The notes under the pieces are model-generated. The model worked only from the letters and a program-made list of their open reading frames with translations. It was not told the DNA's origin and did no database searches. Source: Saccharophagus sp. K07 (GTDB taxonomy: Bacteria > Pseudomonadota > Gammaproteobacteria > Pseudomonadales > Cellvibrionaceae). Taken from it: a stretch of DNA of 64,000 bases. The stretch's first letter is position 1. Every line of letters begins with the position of its first letter. The translations under genes and the position numbers were made by a program. The stretch covers positions 62,001-126,000 of the forward strand of contig NZ_QRAI01000001.1 in assembly GCF_014336955.1 (NCBI RefSeq), given 5' to 3'. Positions 36,716-46,754 of the stretch are shown piece by piece.

Positions 36716-37870
36716 TTATTGAAACTCAACGCCTTGGCAGTGCTTCTGGAGAAAGCCGCGAATGGCTTTGGTCACTAAAATCTCATCAGCGTCGGGATTG
36801 GCTCCCGTCATGGGCGGCAAACGGCGCTGCACATAATTTTCATAACGCATCTGTTTGGCTTTCTGACGTCTTATTTGCGCCTCCTGACGCGCTTCCAACG
36901 ACAGGTCCGAAAACACATCAAACGTTGGCACCTGGGGGTGCTGCAGTAAATCGGTCAAGGGCGGCAGCGATGTGTCTGCCGGTAGACGCGGATTCAGCAG
37001 AACTACAGCCCGTATAGCCCGCTCGATGATCGCCTTGCGCTTGGAATCTGCCGAGGTGATCGGCGTTGGTGGGACGGCGGTTTCCAGATACTGCAGGGCC
37101 CAGAGCGTGCTTATGTCCTCCCCCAACAGCACCAGATTGAACTGCCCCTGCTGGTGGAGAAAATCTGTTCCTGCTTGAATCCGCTGTTGAATCTGCCCCA
37201 TTACTTCTTTCCGCGTAGGTTTTGCCGGGGGCTCTTGGGCCGGTGCCGCTGTTTCATTTGTTGCAGTTTCATCCGGGGTACTGTCACCGACGTCCAGGTC
37301 GTTAACACTTGCAGTGTTATCACCCGGCACGTCTTGTTCTGGCGATGTTGCGCCCGCTGAGGCTGTTTCTGCCGTGGTTTCTTTGGGCGGGTTTGGTTTT
37401 TCCGGTCGCTTGGGAATCGCGGGCGGAGGTAGATCGGGCAGTTCTACGCTCAAGGTGGCCCAACCGTGCACTGGTAAATATTGATGCAGGCGCTGCATAG
37501 TGCTTTTCCAACGCGGATGTTGACCCTGCGCGTGCAGCAACAGCACTGCGCCGCGAGGATTGCCGCTCTGGTCTGGCTGCCAGAATGCAGGTACGGATTT
37601 GTCGCCAACCTGCAGCCACACAGTCGACGGTGGCCCTTTTAGCTCGGTGAGCAACTGACGCTGGGTGTTTTCTAAACGAATGGGGACCGGTAGATTAGCT
37701 GGCGCGCTTGGAGTAGAAATGTCGAGTTCTTCCGGCGTCGCTTGTGGCGCAAGCGGAGCGTCCGGCTCTTGAGCTGCTATGGTTGCAAAGGTAAGCGGCA
37801 TAATTGAAAGGAGCAGCCCAAGGAGGAGCGGGAGCTGTCTGCGTGGTGCCGAGTGTTTAGCGCGGGACAT
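36716..37870 (-). CDS. DUF3530 family protein with signal peptide
   Basis: A 384-aa exported protein with a cleavable signal ([20 protein letters not shown]). The fold looks like an alpha/beta hydrolase ([14 protein letters not shown], then [19 protein letters not shown]), interrupted by a Pro/Thr/Glu-rich low-complexity insert around residues 165-225. DUF3530 proteins are uncharacterised. The frame is open to 37930 and overlaps the rpe leader; ATG 37870 or 37876 is the likely start. It is divergent from rpe with about 54 bp between. Confidence 0.8.
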   Translation of the reverse strand: MSRAKHSAPRRQLPLLLGLLLSIMPLTFATIAAQEPDAPLAPQATPEELDISTPSAPANLPVPIRLENTQRQLLTELKGPPSTVWLQVGDKSVPAFWQPDQSGNPRGAVLLLHAQGQHPRWKSTMQRLHQYLPVHGWATLSVELPDLPPPAIPKRPEKPNPPKETTAETASAGATSPEQDVPGDNTASVNDLDVGDSTPDETATNETAAPAQEPPAKPTRKEVMGQIQQRIQAGTDFLHQQGQFNLVLLGEDISTLWALQYLETAVPPTPITSADSKRKAIIERAIRAVVLLNPRLPADTSLPPLTDLLQHPQVPTFDVFSDLSLEARQEAQIRRQKAKQMRYENYVQRRLPPMTGANPDADEILVTKAIRGFLQKHCQGVEFQ

Positions 37871-37924
37871 AACCATTACAATGCCGATACTTTTTACAAT
37901 CAGCTTGGTCGCAAGGTCATGAAC

Positions 37925-38605
37925 ATGCAAGCAACCCGCAGTTTTTATATTGCGCCTTCCATCCTATCTGCCGACTTCACACGATTGGGAGAAGAGGTTG
38001 ATGCGGTGATTGCCGCCGGAGCAGACCTGATCCATTTTGACGTTATGGACAACCATTACGTCCCCAACCTCTCCTTCGGTCCCATGATCTGCGAGGCGCT
38101 CACCCGCAAAGGTGTGAGCGTGCCTCTGGACGTGCATTTAATGGTGGAACCGGTGGATGAGCTGATCAGCCAATTTATCAAGGCTGGTGCGACCTACATC
38201 AGCTTTCACCCAGAGGCGAGCCGCCATATTGACCGGTCTCTGGAGCTGATTCGGCAGGGCGGATGCAAGGCGGGATTGGTGCTCAATCCGGCGACTCCGC
38301 TGAGTCTGATTGAGCCGGTTTTGCACAAGCTCGACATGCTTTTATTAATGTCGGTAAACCCGGGATTCGGCGGCCAGCCATTCCTGCCCTATGTGCTGGA
38401 TAAAGTGCGTCAGGCGCGCCTATTGATTGATGAAAAGCGGCTGCCCACGCGCCTCGAAGTCGATGGTGGCATAAAAGTTGATAACATTCGCGCTATCGCT
38501 GATGCGGGAGCTGACACCTTTGTGATGGGGTCTGCCATTTTCGGTACGCCGGATTATGGGAAGACATTTGCAGCCATTCGCAAAGCGCTGGGAGCGGGTG
38601 GCTAG
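37925..38605 (+). CDS. rpe: ribulose-phosphate 3-epimerase
   Basis: A 226-aa TIM-barrel enzyme interconverting ribulose-5-phosphate and xylulose-5-phosphate. Signatures: [50 protein letters not shown] and [11 protein letters not shown] with the catalytic aspartates and metal histidines. Of two in-frame ATGs, 37925 has AAGG at 8 nt, while 37919 is too close. The gene is 215 bp upstream of the exopolysaccharide locus. Confidence 0.95.
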   Translation: MQATRSFYIAPSILSADFTRLGEEVDAVIAAGADLIHFDVMDNHYVPNLSFGPMICEALTRKGVSVPLDVHLMVEPVDELISQFIKAGATYISFHPEASRHIDRSLELIRQGGCKAGLVLNPATPLSLIEPVLHKLDMLLLMSVNPGFGGQPFLPYVLDKVRQARLLIDEKRLPTRLEVDGGIKVDNIRAIADAGADTFVMGSAIFGTPDYGKTFAAIRKALGAGG

Positions 38606-38820
38606 CAACTTCAGCGGCAGACTCGGCCATTTTTTGGTCGTTTTTGCCCAGTTGGTCAAGGGTTTAGCAAAGAGCGCAAGGTTTAGAATCTTTTACAAGA
38701 AACTCTGGTTTGCCGAAAAGTGGCGGGAAAAGAGTTGCTGCGCCACTGTTTACAGCGCTCTATACTGGCTGCCCCATGCCACCAAGAAGGTGGGAAGAGA
38801 TCCAAATTTGAGGAGCATAT

Positions 38821-39429
38821 ATGAAGAACTGGTTGTTTCTGAGTTTTCTTGTGTTGTTGTTTAGCGGTTGCGCATCAAACTCTGCAGTAAGCAAAATACC
38901 AACCCTTACAACGGCCACGGAATCTGAATACACCATAGGTGTGGGTGACCAACTGGCGGTCCAAGTGTGGAAATCTCCGGAACTCTCTCTCAATGTGCCG
39001 GTGCGACCTGATGGAAAAATCTCGGTTCCTCTTATCGGCGACGTTGTTGCTGCCGGCCATACCACTAAAGAACTTTCCGCCAACTTGGCTCAAGGATTCT
39101 CAGAATACGTTCGCAACGCCCAGGTTACCGTCATAGTGCTCAACCCTTCGAGTGGTGAATATCTGCGTCGAGTACGTGTAACTGGGGCGGTCGCCAAGCC
39201 TCTAAGTCTGCCCCACCAGCAAGGTATCACGGTGCTGGACCTTGTGTTGGAAGCCGGTGGGCTCACGGAGTTTGCCAGCGGTAACAAGTCCAAATTGTTT
39301 CGCAGGGTAGGGGACAAAATGGAAGTCTATCCGATCTACTTGGACGATATTTTGCAGAAAGGACAACTCGAAACCAATTACATACTGGCGCCTTCAGATG
39401 TGGTGACTGTGCCGGAGAGAAGTTTTTAA
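38821..39429 (+). CDS. polysaccharide export lipoprotein (Wza family)
   Basis: A 202-aa outer-membrane lipoprotein with lipobox LFSGC (Cys19). The Poly_export domain follows (YTIGVGDQLAVQVWKSPELS, VPVRPDGKISVPLIGDV), and then a SLBB domain (VRVTGAVAKPLSLPHQQGIT). Such proteins form the export channel with a Wzz/Wzc partner. It is shorter than Wza (about 380 aa) and resembles the small export proteins of XrtA-type exopolysaccharide loci, but no exosortase gene is in view. It opens the locus, followed by the BY-kinase-like and Wzz-like genes. Confidence 0.9.
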   Translation: MKNWLFLSFLVLLFSGCASNSAVSKIPTLTTATESEYTIGVGDQLAVQVWKSPELSLNVPVRPDGKISVPLIGDVVAAGHTTKELSANLAQGFSEYVRNAQVTVIVLNPSSGEYLRRVRVTGAVAKPLSLPHQQGITVLDLVLEAGGLTEFASGNKSKLFRRVGDKMEVYPIYLDDILQKGQLETNYILAPSDVVTVPERSF

Positions 39430-39459
39430 TTGACCTCGGTCTTTTGCAGGAGCTGACTC

Positions 39460-40197
39460 TTGGAAAACAAACGCATTTCGCCAGTAGCCCCATTAAATAA
39501 GTCGACGACCTTAGCGCCGGCGCAAATTTCCAAAATGTCTGAAGTCCGGCATTTCACCTCTGCGGAATTTCAGGCATTGAAAATCGTGAGCGCTTCGGAT
39601 GAAGGATCTGTTCATCTAAAAGTGTTTCGGGATTTGCGTACACAATTGATGAAGAAGACCGACTGGCGCAACTTCGTTTGTTTGGTGACCTCCGCCGCGC
39701 CGGGAGGAAGCTCCCACGTGGCGGTCAACCTCGCAGCTACCATTGCTCTGGATAAAAGCAAAACCTCATTGCTTGTCGACGCGAATCTGTATTCGCCCTA
39801 TGCAGAAGTGCTATTGCCCGTCCCGTCGCAACTCGGTTTGACCGACTTTTTGGACGATCCCACCACCGGTGTTGAGGACATTGTCTACGCTAGCGGTGTG
39901 CCTCGTATGCGTGTTGTGCCTGTGGGTAATAATCGCGAGGGGGGTACGGAAAAGCTGAACTCTCCGCGCATGCGCGAGTTTTTCGCGGAAATCAAAAACC
40001 GCTATTCGGATCGTTTTGTCATAGTGGACGCGCCATCGGCGGCCGACTATGACGCAGAAATTCGGATTCTTGCAGAGCTATGCGACTTTGTTGTGCTGGT
40101 TGTGCCTTACGGAAAAGTTACGGAATCCCAGCTGAACGCCTCCATCGACAAAATCGGTGCAGATCATTTGGCTGGCATTGTTTATAACTGGTGTTGA
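39460..40197 (+). CDS. BY-kinase-like ATPase with degenerate Walker A
   Basis: A 245-aa CpsD/CapB-type protein between the export and chain-length genes. The fold is recognisable (HLKVFRDLRTQLM, VAVNLAATIALDKSKTSLLV, DRFVIVDAPSAAD as Walker B). Walker A reads PGGSSHVAVNLA (from Pro81), one residue short and lacking the lysine of GKS/T, and Walker A' reads VDAN instead of DxD. There is no C-terminal tyrosine cluster. It may be a non-catalytic partner of Wzz. Start TTG 39460 has AGGAG 9 nt upstream; ATG 39535 is an alternative. Confidence 0.8.
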   Translation: MENKRISPVAPLNKSTTLAPAQISKMSEVRHFTSAEFQALKIVSASDEGSVHLKVFRDLRTQLMKKTDWRNFVCLVTSAAPGGSSHVAVNLAATIALDKSKTSLLVDANLYSPYAEVLLPVPSQLGLTDFLDDPTTGVEDIVYASGVPRMRVVPVGNNREGGTEKLNSPRMREFFAEIKNRYSDRFVIVDAPSAADYDAEIRILAELCDFVVLVVPYGKVTESQLNASIDKIGADHLAGIVYNWC

Positions 40198-40251
40198 TTC
40201 ACAACAAAAATAAAACACCGCTGTTATCAAGCCTTAAATTAGGTGCCTGAA

Positions 40252-41784
40252 ATGGACGCATTCGAGTACGTAAAAGACGTCTATACGTCTCTCAAACGTG
40301 AGTTGATACGTTATCGCGCTGCGGCGGCAGCCTTATTCACCGTCCTTTTTCTCGCGGTTCTCTACGTTGCGCTTAACTGGCCAAAGTATTACGTGTCAGA
40401 AGCGATCATCGTCAAAGACATAACAAACGTCATTCAACCGCTGTTGCGCGGCACTGCGGAAGTCGCTGATGTCAGTAAGAATGAAACTGTGCAGGATCTG
40501 ATTCTGTCGCGCCGTCTGCTCGATCGGGTAATTTCTCGCCTCCACTCTGAAAAGGCCAGTTTGTCGCCGGATCAATTGGAAATGGAAATTCTTCGATTGC
40601 GGCGCAATCTCCAGGTCACCACGGATTCACGCAATCGAAACCTCACCAATTTGAGCTTTATGTCAGCTGACCCTGACGACGCCTATGAAACCTTAAAAGC
40701 TGTGGTCGATGTTTTTATTGAAGACCGGATGGAAGAAAAACAAAAGGTTACCTACGAAGCTCACAACTTCATCAGCCAACAGGTGGAAATCTATAAAAGA
40801 CGCTTGGAAAAAGCCGAAGAAAAACTGAAGAACTTCCAGGCGGCCAACGTCGATATCAGTGAGCAGACTGTAAAGGAACGTATTTCGGATTTGACTTCTC
40901 AACTTCAAAGTCTGCGTATCGCTATCCAGGAGTCGGAAGAAAAAATTCAGACTACAAAAGCCCAGTTGGAAGAAGAGAGCCGTAACGTTAATCAACGGGC
41001 TCGGTATAAGTCGCTCACCGATCGGCGCACAGCTTTGGTAGAGCAGCTGGATCAAATGCGATTGATTTATCAGGACACATATCCGGACATAATAACGCTA
41101 AAAAATCAGATATCTGAAATAGACGAGTTGATTGACCAGTTCCGAAATCTCTACTCTATTTCTGATCAGCACTCAGAATTGCCGTTGTTGGAAGAGTTGC
41201 GTAAACAGCTGTCTTCGGCAGATGTTGAGTTAAAGACGCAGAAACGTCGCATGATCTCGCTAGAAGATCTGCTGGAAAAAGAATACAAAACGGCTGAGCG
41301 TGTCGCGGCTAACCAAGCGGAGCTGATGGATCTGACTCGCGATTATGAAGTGACGAAAAAAGTTTATGAAGAAATGCTGGCCCGTAAGGAAAATGCCAAT
41401 ATTACATTGGCTTTGAATGATGAAGGGCAAGGGGAGTCCTATAAAGTTCTAGAGCCGCCCGCGTTTCCAATAAAACCCGCTGGTGTTCCTGCGATTCTGA
41501 TTTTTATTGCTGCACCGGTGGTTGCCCTGGCGGCGCCCGTGGGGCTGGCGCTTGTGTTTGTCGTACTAGATCCACGTTTAAGATCAGTTGCTCTGTTGTC
41601 ACAAAAGCTGCCAGAAGGCGTGCCTCTGTTGGCTGCGGTTCCTCATCGTGGGACGCCGCTCGCTGCTCGTCTGTTGCGCAAAGATATTATTTTGCTGACG
41701 TTGCTGGGCATTATATTGATTGTGATATACGGCTACACCTTCTATACATTTAAAAATTCTTTGCTGGCACAATTTATTTTGTAA
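40252..41784 (+). CDS. Wzz-family polysaccharide chain-length/export protein
   Basis: A 510-aa inner-membrane protein: a cytoplasmic N-terminus, a first membrane helix (about 25-47), the Wzz periplasmic domain with a long coiled coil (about 160-380), and a second hydrophobic pair near 410-450 with a further membrane helix near the C-terminus. No kinase domain is fused; the preceding gene supplies a separate BY-kinase-like protein. It controls EPS chain length and couples to the outer-membrane lipoprotein. GTG 40243 is possible, but ATG 40252 has AGG at 9-10 nt. Confidence 0.88.
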   Translation: MDAFEYVKDVYTSLKRELIRYRAAAAALFTVLFLAVLYVALNWPKYYVSEAIIVKDITNVIQPLLRGTAEVADVSKNETVQDLILSRRLLDRVISRLHSEKASLSPDQLEMEILRLRRNLQVTTDSRNRNLTNLSFMSADPDDAYETLKAVVDVFIEDRMEEKQKVTYEAHNFISQQVEIYKRRLEKAEEKLKNFQAANVDISEQTVKERISDLTSQLQSLRIAIQESEEKIQTTKAQLEEESRNVNQRARYKSLTDRRTALVEQLDQMRLIYQDTYPDIITLKNQISEIDELIDQFRNLYSISDQHSELPLLEELRKQLSSADVELKTQKRRMISLEDLLEKEYKTAERVAANQAELMDLTRDYEVTKKVYEEMLARKENANITLALNDEGQGESYKVLEPPAFPIKPAGVPAILIFIAAPVVALAAPVGLALVFVVLDPRLRSVALLSQKLPEGVPLLAAVPHRGTPLAARLLRKDIILLTLLGIILIVIYGYTFYTFKNSLLAQFIL

Positions 41785-41792
41785 GACTCAAT

Positions 41793-41830
41793 AAAAAATC
41801 CCGGTTTGATTGGCAAACCGGGATTTTTTT
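41793..41830. terminator. bidirectional terminator after the Wzz-like gene
   Basis: AATCCCGGTTTG / CAAACCGGGATT, a 12-bp perfect stem with a 5-nt loop and T-runs on both strands. It ends the plus-strand export operon and the minus-strand glycosyltransferase pair. Confidence 0.92.
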
Positions 41831-41841
41831 ATACGGGCTCG

Positions 41842-42741
41842 TTACCGCTCGGCGCTGATGCCCTTTTCTGTCCAGAGCGCATAGTAAAACCCGCCGATCC
41901 AGTAGAGGATGCCTAAAATCAAGGCTGGGGTTAGCCAAATGGTTCGCAACTTGTTTTGCCAGTTTTGGTAGCGAAGATGGCGGATAATGATTCGCACTAC
42001 TTTCACAAACCCCAGCAGTGGTAGCGCGAGAAAAAATACAATTTTTTTTGCTGCGGTTATATTGGGCTGATAGCGAATGTAGTAAAGGTTCTGTCCGTTA
42101 ATGTAGATTTTTTTCAAAACCTTATTAAACGGTGAATCTTGAATCTGCAAGCCTACAATGTCTGGGCAAAAATAAAGGCTATGCCCTTGATGTCTGAGTC
42201 GTTCGGTTAATTCAGTATCCTGCATTCGCGGGATACCTTTAAAGCCGCCGACATTTAAGAATGTCTCTCGGTGGAAACACATTAGGGCAGAACTCAGATT
42301 ATTTCTTTTGCAAGGTGGATGTAGGGCTTGCGATTCGTGATTAAAGAAATAGTGCTCAAAATACGCCGCCATATCGGCGGAAACCTGGGTATTTAACTCC
42401 AAAGCACCGCCAAATACTTTTTTGCCACTTTGTAGCGCGCTCCAGGCAGCATCCAGTGCACCGGGAGCTAGGTAAACATCTGAATCGATAAAAATTAGCA
42501 ACTCTCCCTTGGCTAATTGAGCGCCTATGTTGCGGCCCTCGCCAGGATTGAAGCGTTGCGATCGGTGTTCATAGCGAACATGGGGAAAGTGGGCTGCGAT
42601 ATCGCGAACTTCATTTCCGCTGGAACAATCAACGACGATAATTTCGTAGGAGCACCGCGTCTGCTGCTGGCAAATGTGCGCAAGCGTTGCCGAGATTGTG
42701 TCCTGTGAATTATAGGAAGGAATTATCACGGAGATGTTCAT
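41842..42741 (-). CDS. glycosyltransferase family 2
   Basis: A 299-aa GT-A enzyme. ISVIIPSYNSQDTISATLAHI opens it in the family manner, followed by VVDCSSGNE, the GEGRNIGAQLAKGELLIFIDSDVYL region with the DxD motif (shown here as IDSDVY) and RMQDTELTERLRHQG. A hydrophobic C-terminal stretch (about 225-290) suggests membrane attachment. It overlaps the GT4 gene upstream by 32 bp, so the two are translated from one message and probably add consecutive sugars. Confidence 0.9.
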   Translation of the reverse strand: MNISVIIPSYNSQDTISATLAHICQQQTRCSYEIIVVDCSSGNEVRDIAAHFPHVRYEHRSQRFNPGEGRNIGAQLAKGELLIFIDSDVYLAPGALDAAWSALQSGKKVFGGALELNTQVSADMAAYFEHYFFNHESQALHPPCKRNNLSSALMCFHRETFLNVGGFKGIPRMQDTELTERLRHQGHSLYFCPDIVGLQIQDSPFNKVLKKIYINGQNLYYIRYQPNITAAKKIVFFLALPLLGFVKVVRIIIRHLRYQNWQNKLRTIWLTPALILGILYWIGGFYYALWTEKGISAER

Positions 42742-43969
42742 AGCTGATGGCCTCTACGTGGTAACGGCTGAAAATATCCAGGCGCTGATGCGCCACCACT
42801 TCAATATTGAAATGCTGTTCGATTAACTTGCGTGCGCGAATCAGTTGTTGTTTGGACGGGTGATCGATAAGAGCGCGAATTGCATTGGCAATGCTGTGAG
42901 GATTTCGCTCTTCCGTTAACAGGCCGGTTTCTCCCGGAATTACAATTTCCGGTATTCCAGCGTGCGCGGATGCTACAACCGCGGTGCCAGTGGCCATTGC
43001 TTCCATAATCACGACTGGAAGCCCTTCCATGTCGCCGGAATCTGTAGTCACGGATGGGACTATCACAATGTCCGCCTTTGCCATGGCAGTGCGCACTTCC
43101 GCAATATTTTTAGGACCGAGAAAAATGACTTCGGATTGCAATCCCAATCGCTCAGCTTGTGTGCGCAGCTCGGTATCGAGAGGACCGCTGCCGATAATAT
43201 GCAATTCAAAGTTGAGGTCGTATTGCTTAAGTAAGTGGCAAGCTTCGATCAAATATCGAAACCCCTTTTTTTCAACGAAGCGACCAACCCCTAGGAGAAT
43301 AATTTTGTCTGGATTTTTAGGGATGCTATCGTCAAAGTCGTGAAATGGAAATTCGGCGAGGTTCATTCCGCATCGAATAACGTGTGATTTATTTCGACAA
43401 GGAACGATGCGATCGTAATAATCTACGTTGTAGTGGGAGATCATGATCAAAAACTGGGCATTAAGCAGCTTTTGATGTAATCCGACTGTGTCCTTGGCTT
43501 TGTAGGTCCCAGCAGAATGAAGCGTCACACTATAAGGAATATGCGCATGTTCGGCGGCAAACATGGCAATCGAACAAGCAACATTCTGAAAGTGTGCGTG
43601 TACATGGGTAATTCCCTGTTCCTCCATATGACGAGCGAGAGGTGCAGAGAGAAAATAATGCAGCACCATTTTCCCACGTCGAGGCAGCGAAAATTCTGGG
43701 CTCTTGAAGGTGCGCCAGAGGCCGCTCAAATAAGCGACAGGATTGCGCAAGAAATATCGCAGATTTGCCCCTAAAGTCGCTGTTACATTGGTGGGATACA
43801 GGTAATAGGTTTCGCCGACAAGGTCTTTTGCGTCTACTGCTGGAGTGTCGTCTTTGCGCGTGCCATAAAGGGATAGCGCAACGCCTAAATGACGCAATGC
43901 ACGAATTTCCCTGCGCATAAATGTATGCGATGGAGTTCCGAAACAAGTGGTGATATATGCTAATTTCAT
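42710..43969 (-). CDS. glycosyltransferase family 4
   Basis: A 419-aa GT-B enzyme. The N-terminal domain begins KLAYITTCFGTPSHTFMRRE, with HVHAHFQNVACSIAMFAAEH. The C-terminal domain has ILLGVGRFVEKKGFRYLIEA, the donor-site E-x7-E region PVVIMEAMATGTAVVAS, and TGLLTEERNP. It is cytoplasmic and retaining by family. It is the first gene of a two-gene minus-strand unit with the GT2 at 41842. Confidence 0.92.
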   Translation of the reverse strand: MKLAYITTCFGTPSHTFMRREIRALRHLGVALSLYGTRKDDTPAVDAKDLVGETYYLYPTNVTATLGANLRYFLRNPVAYLSGLWRTFKSPEFSLPRRGKMVLHYFLSAPLARHMEEQGITHVHAHFQNVACSIAMFAAEHAHIPYSVTLHSAGTYKAKDTVGLHQKLLNAQFLIMISHYNVDYYDRIVPCRNKSHVIRCGMNLAEFPFHDFDDSIPKNPDKIILLGVGRFVEKKGFRYLIEACHLLKQYDLNFELHIIGSGPLDTELRTQAERLGLQSEVIFLGPKNIAEVRTAMAKADIVIVPSVTTDSGDMEGLPVVIMEAMATGTAVVASAHAGIPEIVIPGETGLLTEERNPHSIANAIRALIDHPSKQQLIRARKLIEQHFNIEVVAHQRLDIFSRYHVEAISYEHLRDNSFL

Positions 43970-44115
43970 AAAAACTGCGCGTATAAGCCAAGCTTTCGCA
44001 GAGTAGCATTTGGCGCAGATCGAGAATGTTGGTTAAACCACTTAGGCTATTGTCGCGATAAATTTACGTCGTAAAATGTGCCAGTTTTTCGCACTTCTTA
44101 GGGTTAGAGAAAGTT

Positions 44116-45078
44116 ATGGGTTATCTTGTTGGAATATCGATTGTTAATTATAAAACCCCCCATTTGGTGGTAGAGTGCTTGCGATCCCTGGCGGAAGAAA
44201 CAGAGTTCACCGGCCGCCTGCAGGTTGTGGTAGTGGACAATGCGTCTGGCGACGGCTCTTTGGACAAAATATCCACTTTTGTTGCAGAACAAGGATGGCA
44301 GTCATGGATTGCCGTGGTGGACGGGCAAAAAAATGGAGGTTATTCATACGGTAATAACATTGCCTTTCGCCGCCTGCTTGATAGCGGGTGTGATTTCATC
44401 TGGTTATTGAATCCCGATACGCGTCTGCTGCCTGGTGCCACTCGGGCATTAATCGACTGTTTGGAAGGTGATCCCCAGATTGGTATTGCAGGCAGTCGTC
44501 TTGAAGACAGCGACGGCACTCCGCAAGTATCGGCTTTCAATTTTCCGACCCCTTGGGGTGAGTTGATAAATACCGCCAAAATTGGTGTTCTGGAAAGATT
44601 GTTTCCCCGCTCTACCATACCTCGCCCCATTAGTGCTACTCGAGAGTCAGTCGATTGGGTGGCTGGAGCCTCTATGATGATGAAGGCCGAGGTTATTCGC
44701 CATGTTGGCTTGATGGACGAGCGTTATTTCCTTTACTTCGAAGAAGTGGATTTTTGTCGTGCCGTGATCGCCTCGGGTTACAAAATTGTTTATGAGCCAA
44801 CGAGCCGGGTAATCCATCATGTGGGAGCTTCGACAGGGATTTCAGATACGCGTAAGCAGGCGCCACGACGACCAACCTATTGGTTTGAGTCACGGCAGCG
44901 ATATTTTCAGAAGAACTTTGGCTTTGCTGCCACATTAATAGCGGATATTTTTTGGTTGTTGGCATATTCATCTCTGCGCATAAGAGCCAAGATACAGAAA
45001 AAAATATTGCGCGACCCTCCACATTTCATCAAAGACTTTATTCGCAACTCGTCTTTTGTGCGTGGGAGATGCTTGTAA
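44116..45078 (+). CDS. glycosyltransferase family 2, rhamnosyltransferase-like
   Basis: A 320-aa GT2 with VGISIVNYKTPHLVVECLRS, VVVDNASGDGS, FIWLLNPDTRLLPGA and WVAGASMMMKAEVI followed by FLYFEEVDFCRAV. The NYKT and NPDT patterns are common in rhamnosyl- or WcaE/WbbL-like transferases, but the sugar cannot be fixed. It is followed directly by the acetyltransferase gene in a TAATG junction. Confidence 0.9.
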   Translation: MGYLVGISIVNYKTPHLVVECLRSLAEETEFTGRLQVVVVDNASGDGSLDKISTFVAEQGWQSWIAVVDGQKNGGYSYGNNIAFRRLLDSGCDFIWLLNPDTRLLPGATRALIDCLEGDPQIGIAGSRLEDSDGTPQVSAFNFPTPWGELINTAKIGVLERLFPRSTIPRPISATRESVDWVAGASMMMKAEVIRHVGLMDERYFLYFEEVDFCRAVIASGYKIVYEPTSRVIHHVGASTGISDTRKQAPRRPTYWFESRQRYFQKNFGFAATLIADIFWLLAYSSLRIRAKIQKKILRDPPHFIKDFIRNSSFVRGRCL

Positions 45079-45605
45079 TGAGCCAACCAGGTTTGTGGGA
45101 ACTTATCAAAGAAGATTGGGTGGCGAACGGGCGCGACTGGACCCGGCCGGGATTTCGTGCGCTTGCTGTTTATCGTTTTGGGGTGTGGCGCATGACGATA
45201 AAGCCCAAATATCTGCGCGCACCTTTAAGTCTTATTTACCGATTTTTGTTTCGTCGCATTCGCAACCGCTATGGGATTGAATTTCCCTATTCCGTGCAGG
45301 CGGGGCGGCGCATAGTTATAGAGCATCAGAGTGCTATTGTGATTCACGGAGATGTGGTGATGGGTGACGACTGCATCATTCGTCAGGGTGTCACTTTGGG
45401 AAATCGTCATTTAAATAAACCATTTGATGCCCCCCGCCTTGGGAATCGGGTAAATGTTGGCGCCGGCGCCAAAATACTGGGTGGAGTTTCAATTGGTGAT
45501 GACGCAGTGATAGGCGCAAATGCAGTTGTATTGCACGATGTGCCTGCTAATACGACTGTGGTGGGCATCCCTGCTAAACCCATAAAATATGAATCTGTTA
45601 TTTAA
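45078..45605 (+). CDS. serine O-acetyltransferase-like hexapeptide enzyme
   Basis: A 175-aa left-handed beta-helix acetyltransferase resembling the C-terminal half of CysE (IVIEHQSAIVIHGDVVMGDD, IIRQGVTLGNR, RVNVGAGAKILGGVSIGDDAVIGANAVV split by turns). It is much shorter than housekeeping CysE (about 270 aa) and sits among glycosyltransferases, so it may acetylate a sugar or supply an acyl group for the polymer. The start ATG 45078 overlaps the GT2 stop (TAATG) with GGGAGA 9 nt upstream. Confidence 0.85.
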   Translation: MSQPGLWELIKEDWVANGRDWTRPGFRALAVYRFGVWRMTIKPKYLRAPLSLIYRFLFRRIRNRYGIEFPYSVQAGRRIVIEHQSAIVIHGDVVMGDDCIIRQGVTLGNRHLNKPFDAPRLGNRVNVGAGAKILGGVSIGDDAVIGANAVVLHDVPANTTVVGIPAKPIKYESVI

Positions 45606-45929
45606 TGCTTCGCTTCCTCTCGATGTCGAATTATTTTTCATTTGGTTGGATTTGATACTGGACTATATTCTATCGCCAGATGTTAAATAGCTTGGTTTAG
45701 ATGCTGTTCTGCTGGCGCTGGTTTGCAATTTTGGCTTTTGGAATGAGGCTTGCTTGCTATCGGCGCTCTTCAACTATTTAAGTATTGCTTAGCCTGTGAC
45801 ATCTCAGATCTTTCAGATTGTGGAAGATGAGATGGGGCAGTGGTTTAGAGCAAAAAATGAGAAAGGGTTGAAAAATCAGGTGGATCCGCTGGGGATTTTT
45901 AATCAATCGATGTGAATGAGGAGCACGTC
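45606..45929. other. 324-bp AT-rich intergenic region
   Basis: No gene or strong hairpin is seen. It probably holds the promoter of the nucleotide-sugar operon that begins at 45930; no single promoter match stands out. Confidence 0.4.
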
Positions 45930-46703
45930 ATGAAAGCTGTGATTTTGGCAGGGGGTTTGGGAACGCGTCTTAGTGAAGAAACAACAATTAAACCAAAGCC
46001 TATGGTTGAAATAGGTGGGATGCCGATTTTATGGCATATCATGAAAATTTATTCAGCTCATGGCATTCACGATTTTATTATTTGTTGCGGCTATAAAAGC
46101 CACGTTATCAAAGAATTTTTCAGCAATTATGTCGTGCGAAAATCCAATGTGACGTTCGACATGACCTCCAATAGCGTCCAAGTTCACGACGCAGTCACTG
46201 AACCGTGGAAAGTCACCCTGATTGAAACTGGCGCGGATACCCTGACCGGCGGTCGCCTGCGTCGAGTTCGAGAATATATTGGTGATGAAACCTTTTGCTT
46301 CACCTATGGTGACGGCGTCAGCGACGTTGATATCACTGCTCTCATCAAATTCCACAAGAGCCAAGGCGTTAAAGCGACCCTTACCGCAGTTCAGCCTGCG
46401 GGCCGTTTTGGTGCGATTGTCTTAGGAGAGAACGAAACCAAAATTAATTCCTTCCACGAAAAGCCTTCCGGCGATGGCGCTTGGGTAAATGGCGGTTATT
46501 TTGTTTTAGAACCGAGTGCCATTAGCTACATTGAAGGAGATAGCACCACCTGGGAAAAAGAACCGCTGCAGAATCTCGCTCGCGAAGGTCAATTGGCTGC
46601 ATATAAACACACAGGATTTTGGCAGCCGATGGATACTCTGAGAGACAAGCATTATCTTGAAGAATTAATCGAAAAACGTCGGGCGCCCTGGATCAAGTGG
46701 TGA
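45930..46703 (+). CDS. glucose-1-phosphate cytidylyltransferase (RfbF/DdhA family)
   Basis: A 257-aa nucleotidyltransferase that makes CDP-glucose from CTP and glucose-1-phosphate. It has the G-x-G-T-R-L-S-E-E motif (AVILAGGLGTRLSEETTIKP), MVEIGGMPILWHIMK, FCFTYGDGVSDVDI and WVNGGYFVLEP, all RfbF-like. GAGGAG precedes ATG 45930. In 3,6-dideoxysugar clusters it is followed by CDP-glucose 4,6-dehydratase, which is absent here, so the CDP-sugar must be processed differently or completed elsewhere. Confidence 0.9.
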   Translation: MKAVILAGGLGTRLSEETTIKPKPMVEIGGMPILWHIMKIYSAHGIHDFIICCGYKSHVIKEFFSNYVVRKSNVTFDMTSNSVQVHDAVTEPWKVTLIETGADTLTGGRLRRVREYIGDETFCFTYGDGVSDVDITALIKFHKSQGVKATLTAVQPAGRFGAIVLGENETKINSFHEKPSGDGAWVNGGYFVLEPSAISYIEGDSTTWEKEPLQNLAREGQLAAYKHTGFWQPMDTLRDKHYLEELIEKRRAPWIKW

Positions 46704-46754
46704 TACCGAGATTTTGACTCGGATTCAATTCTCGGGCATTTGAAAGGCGATCAT

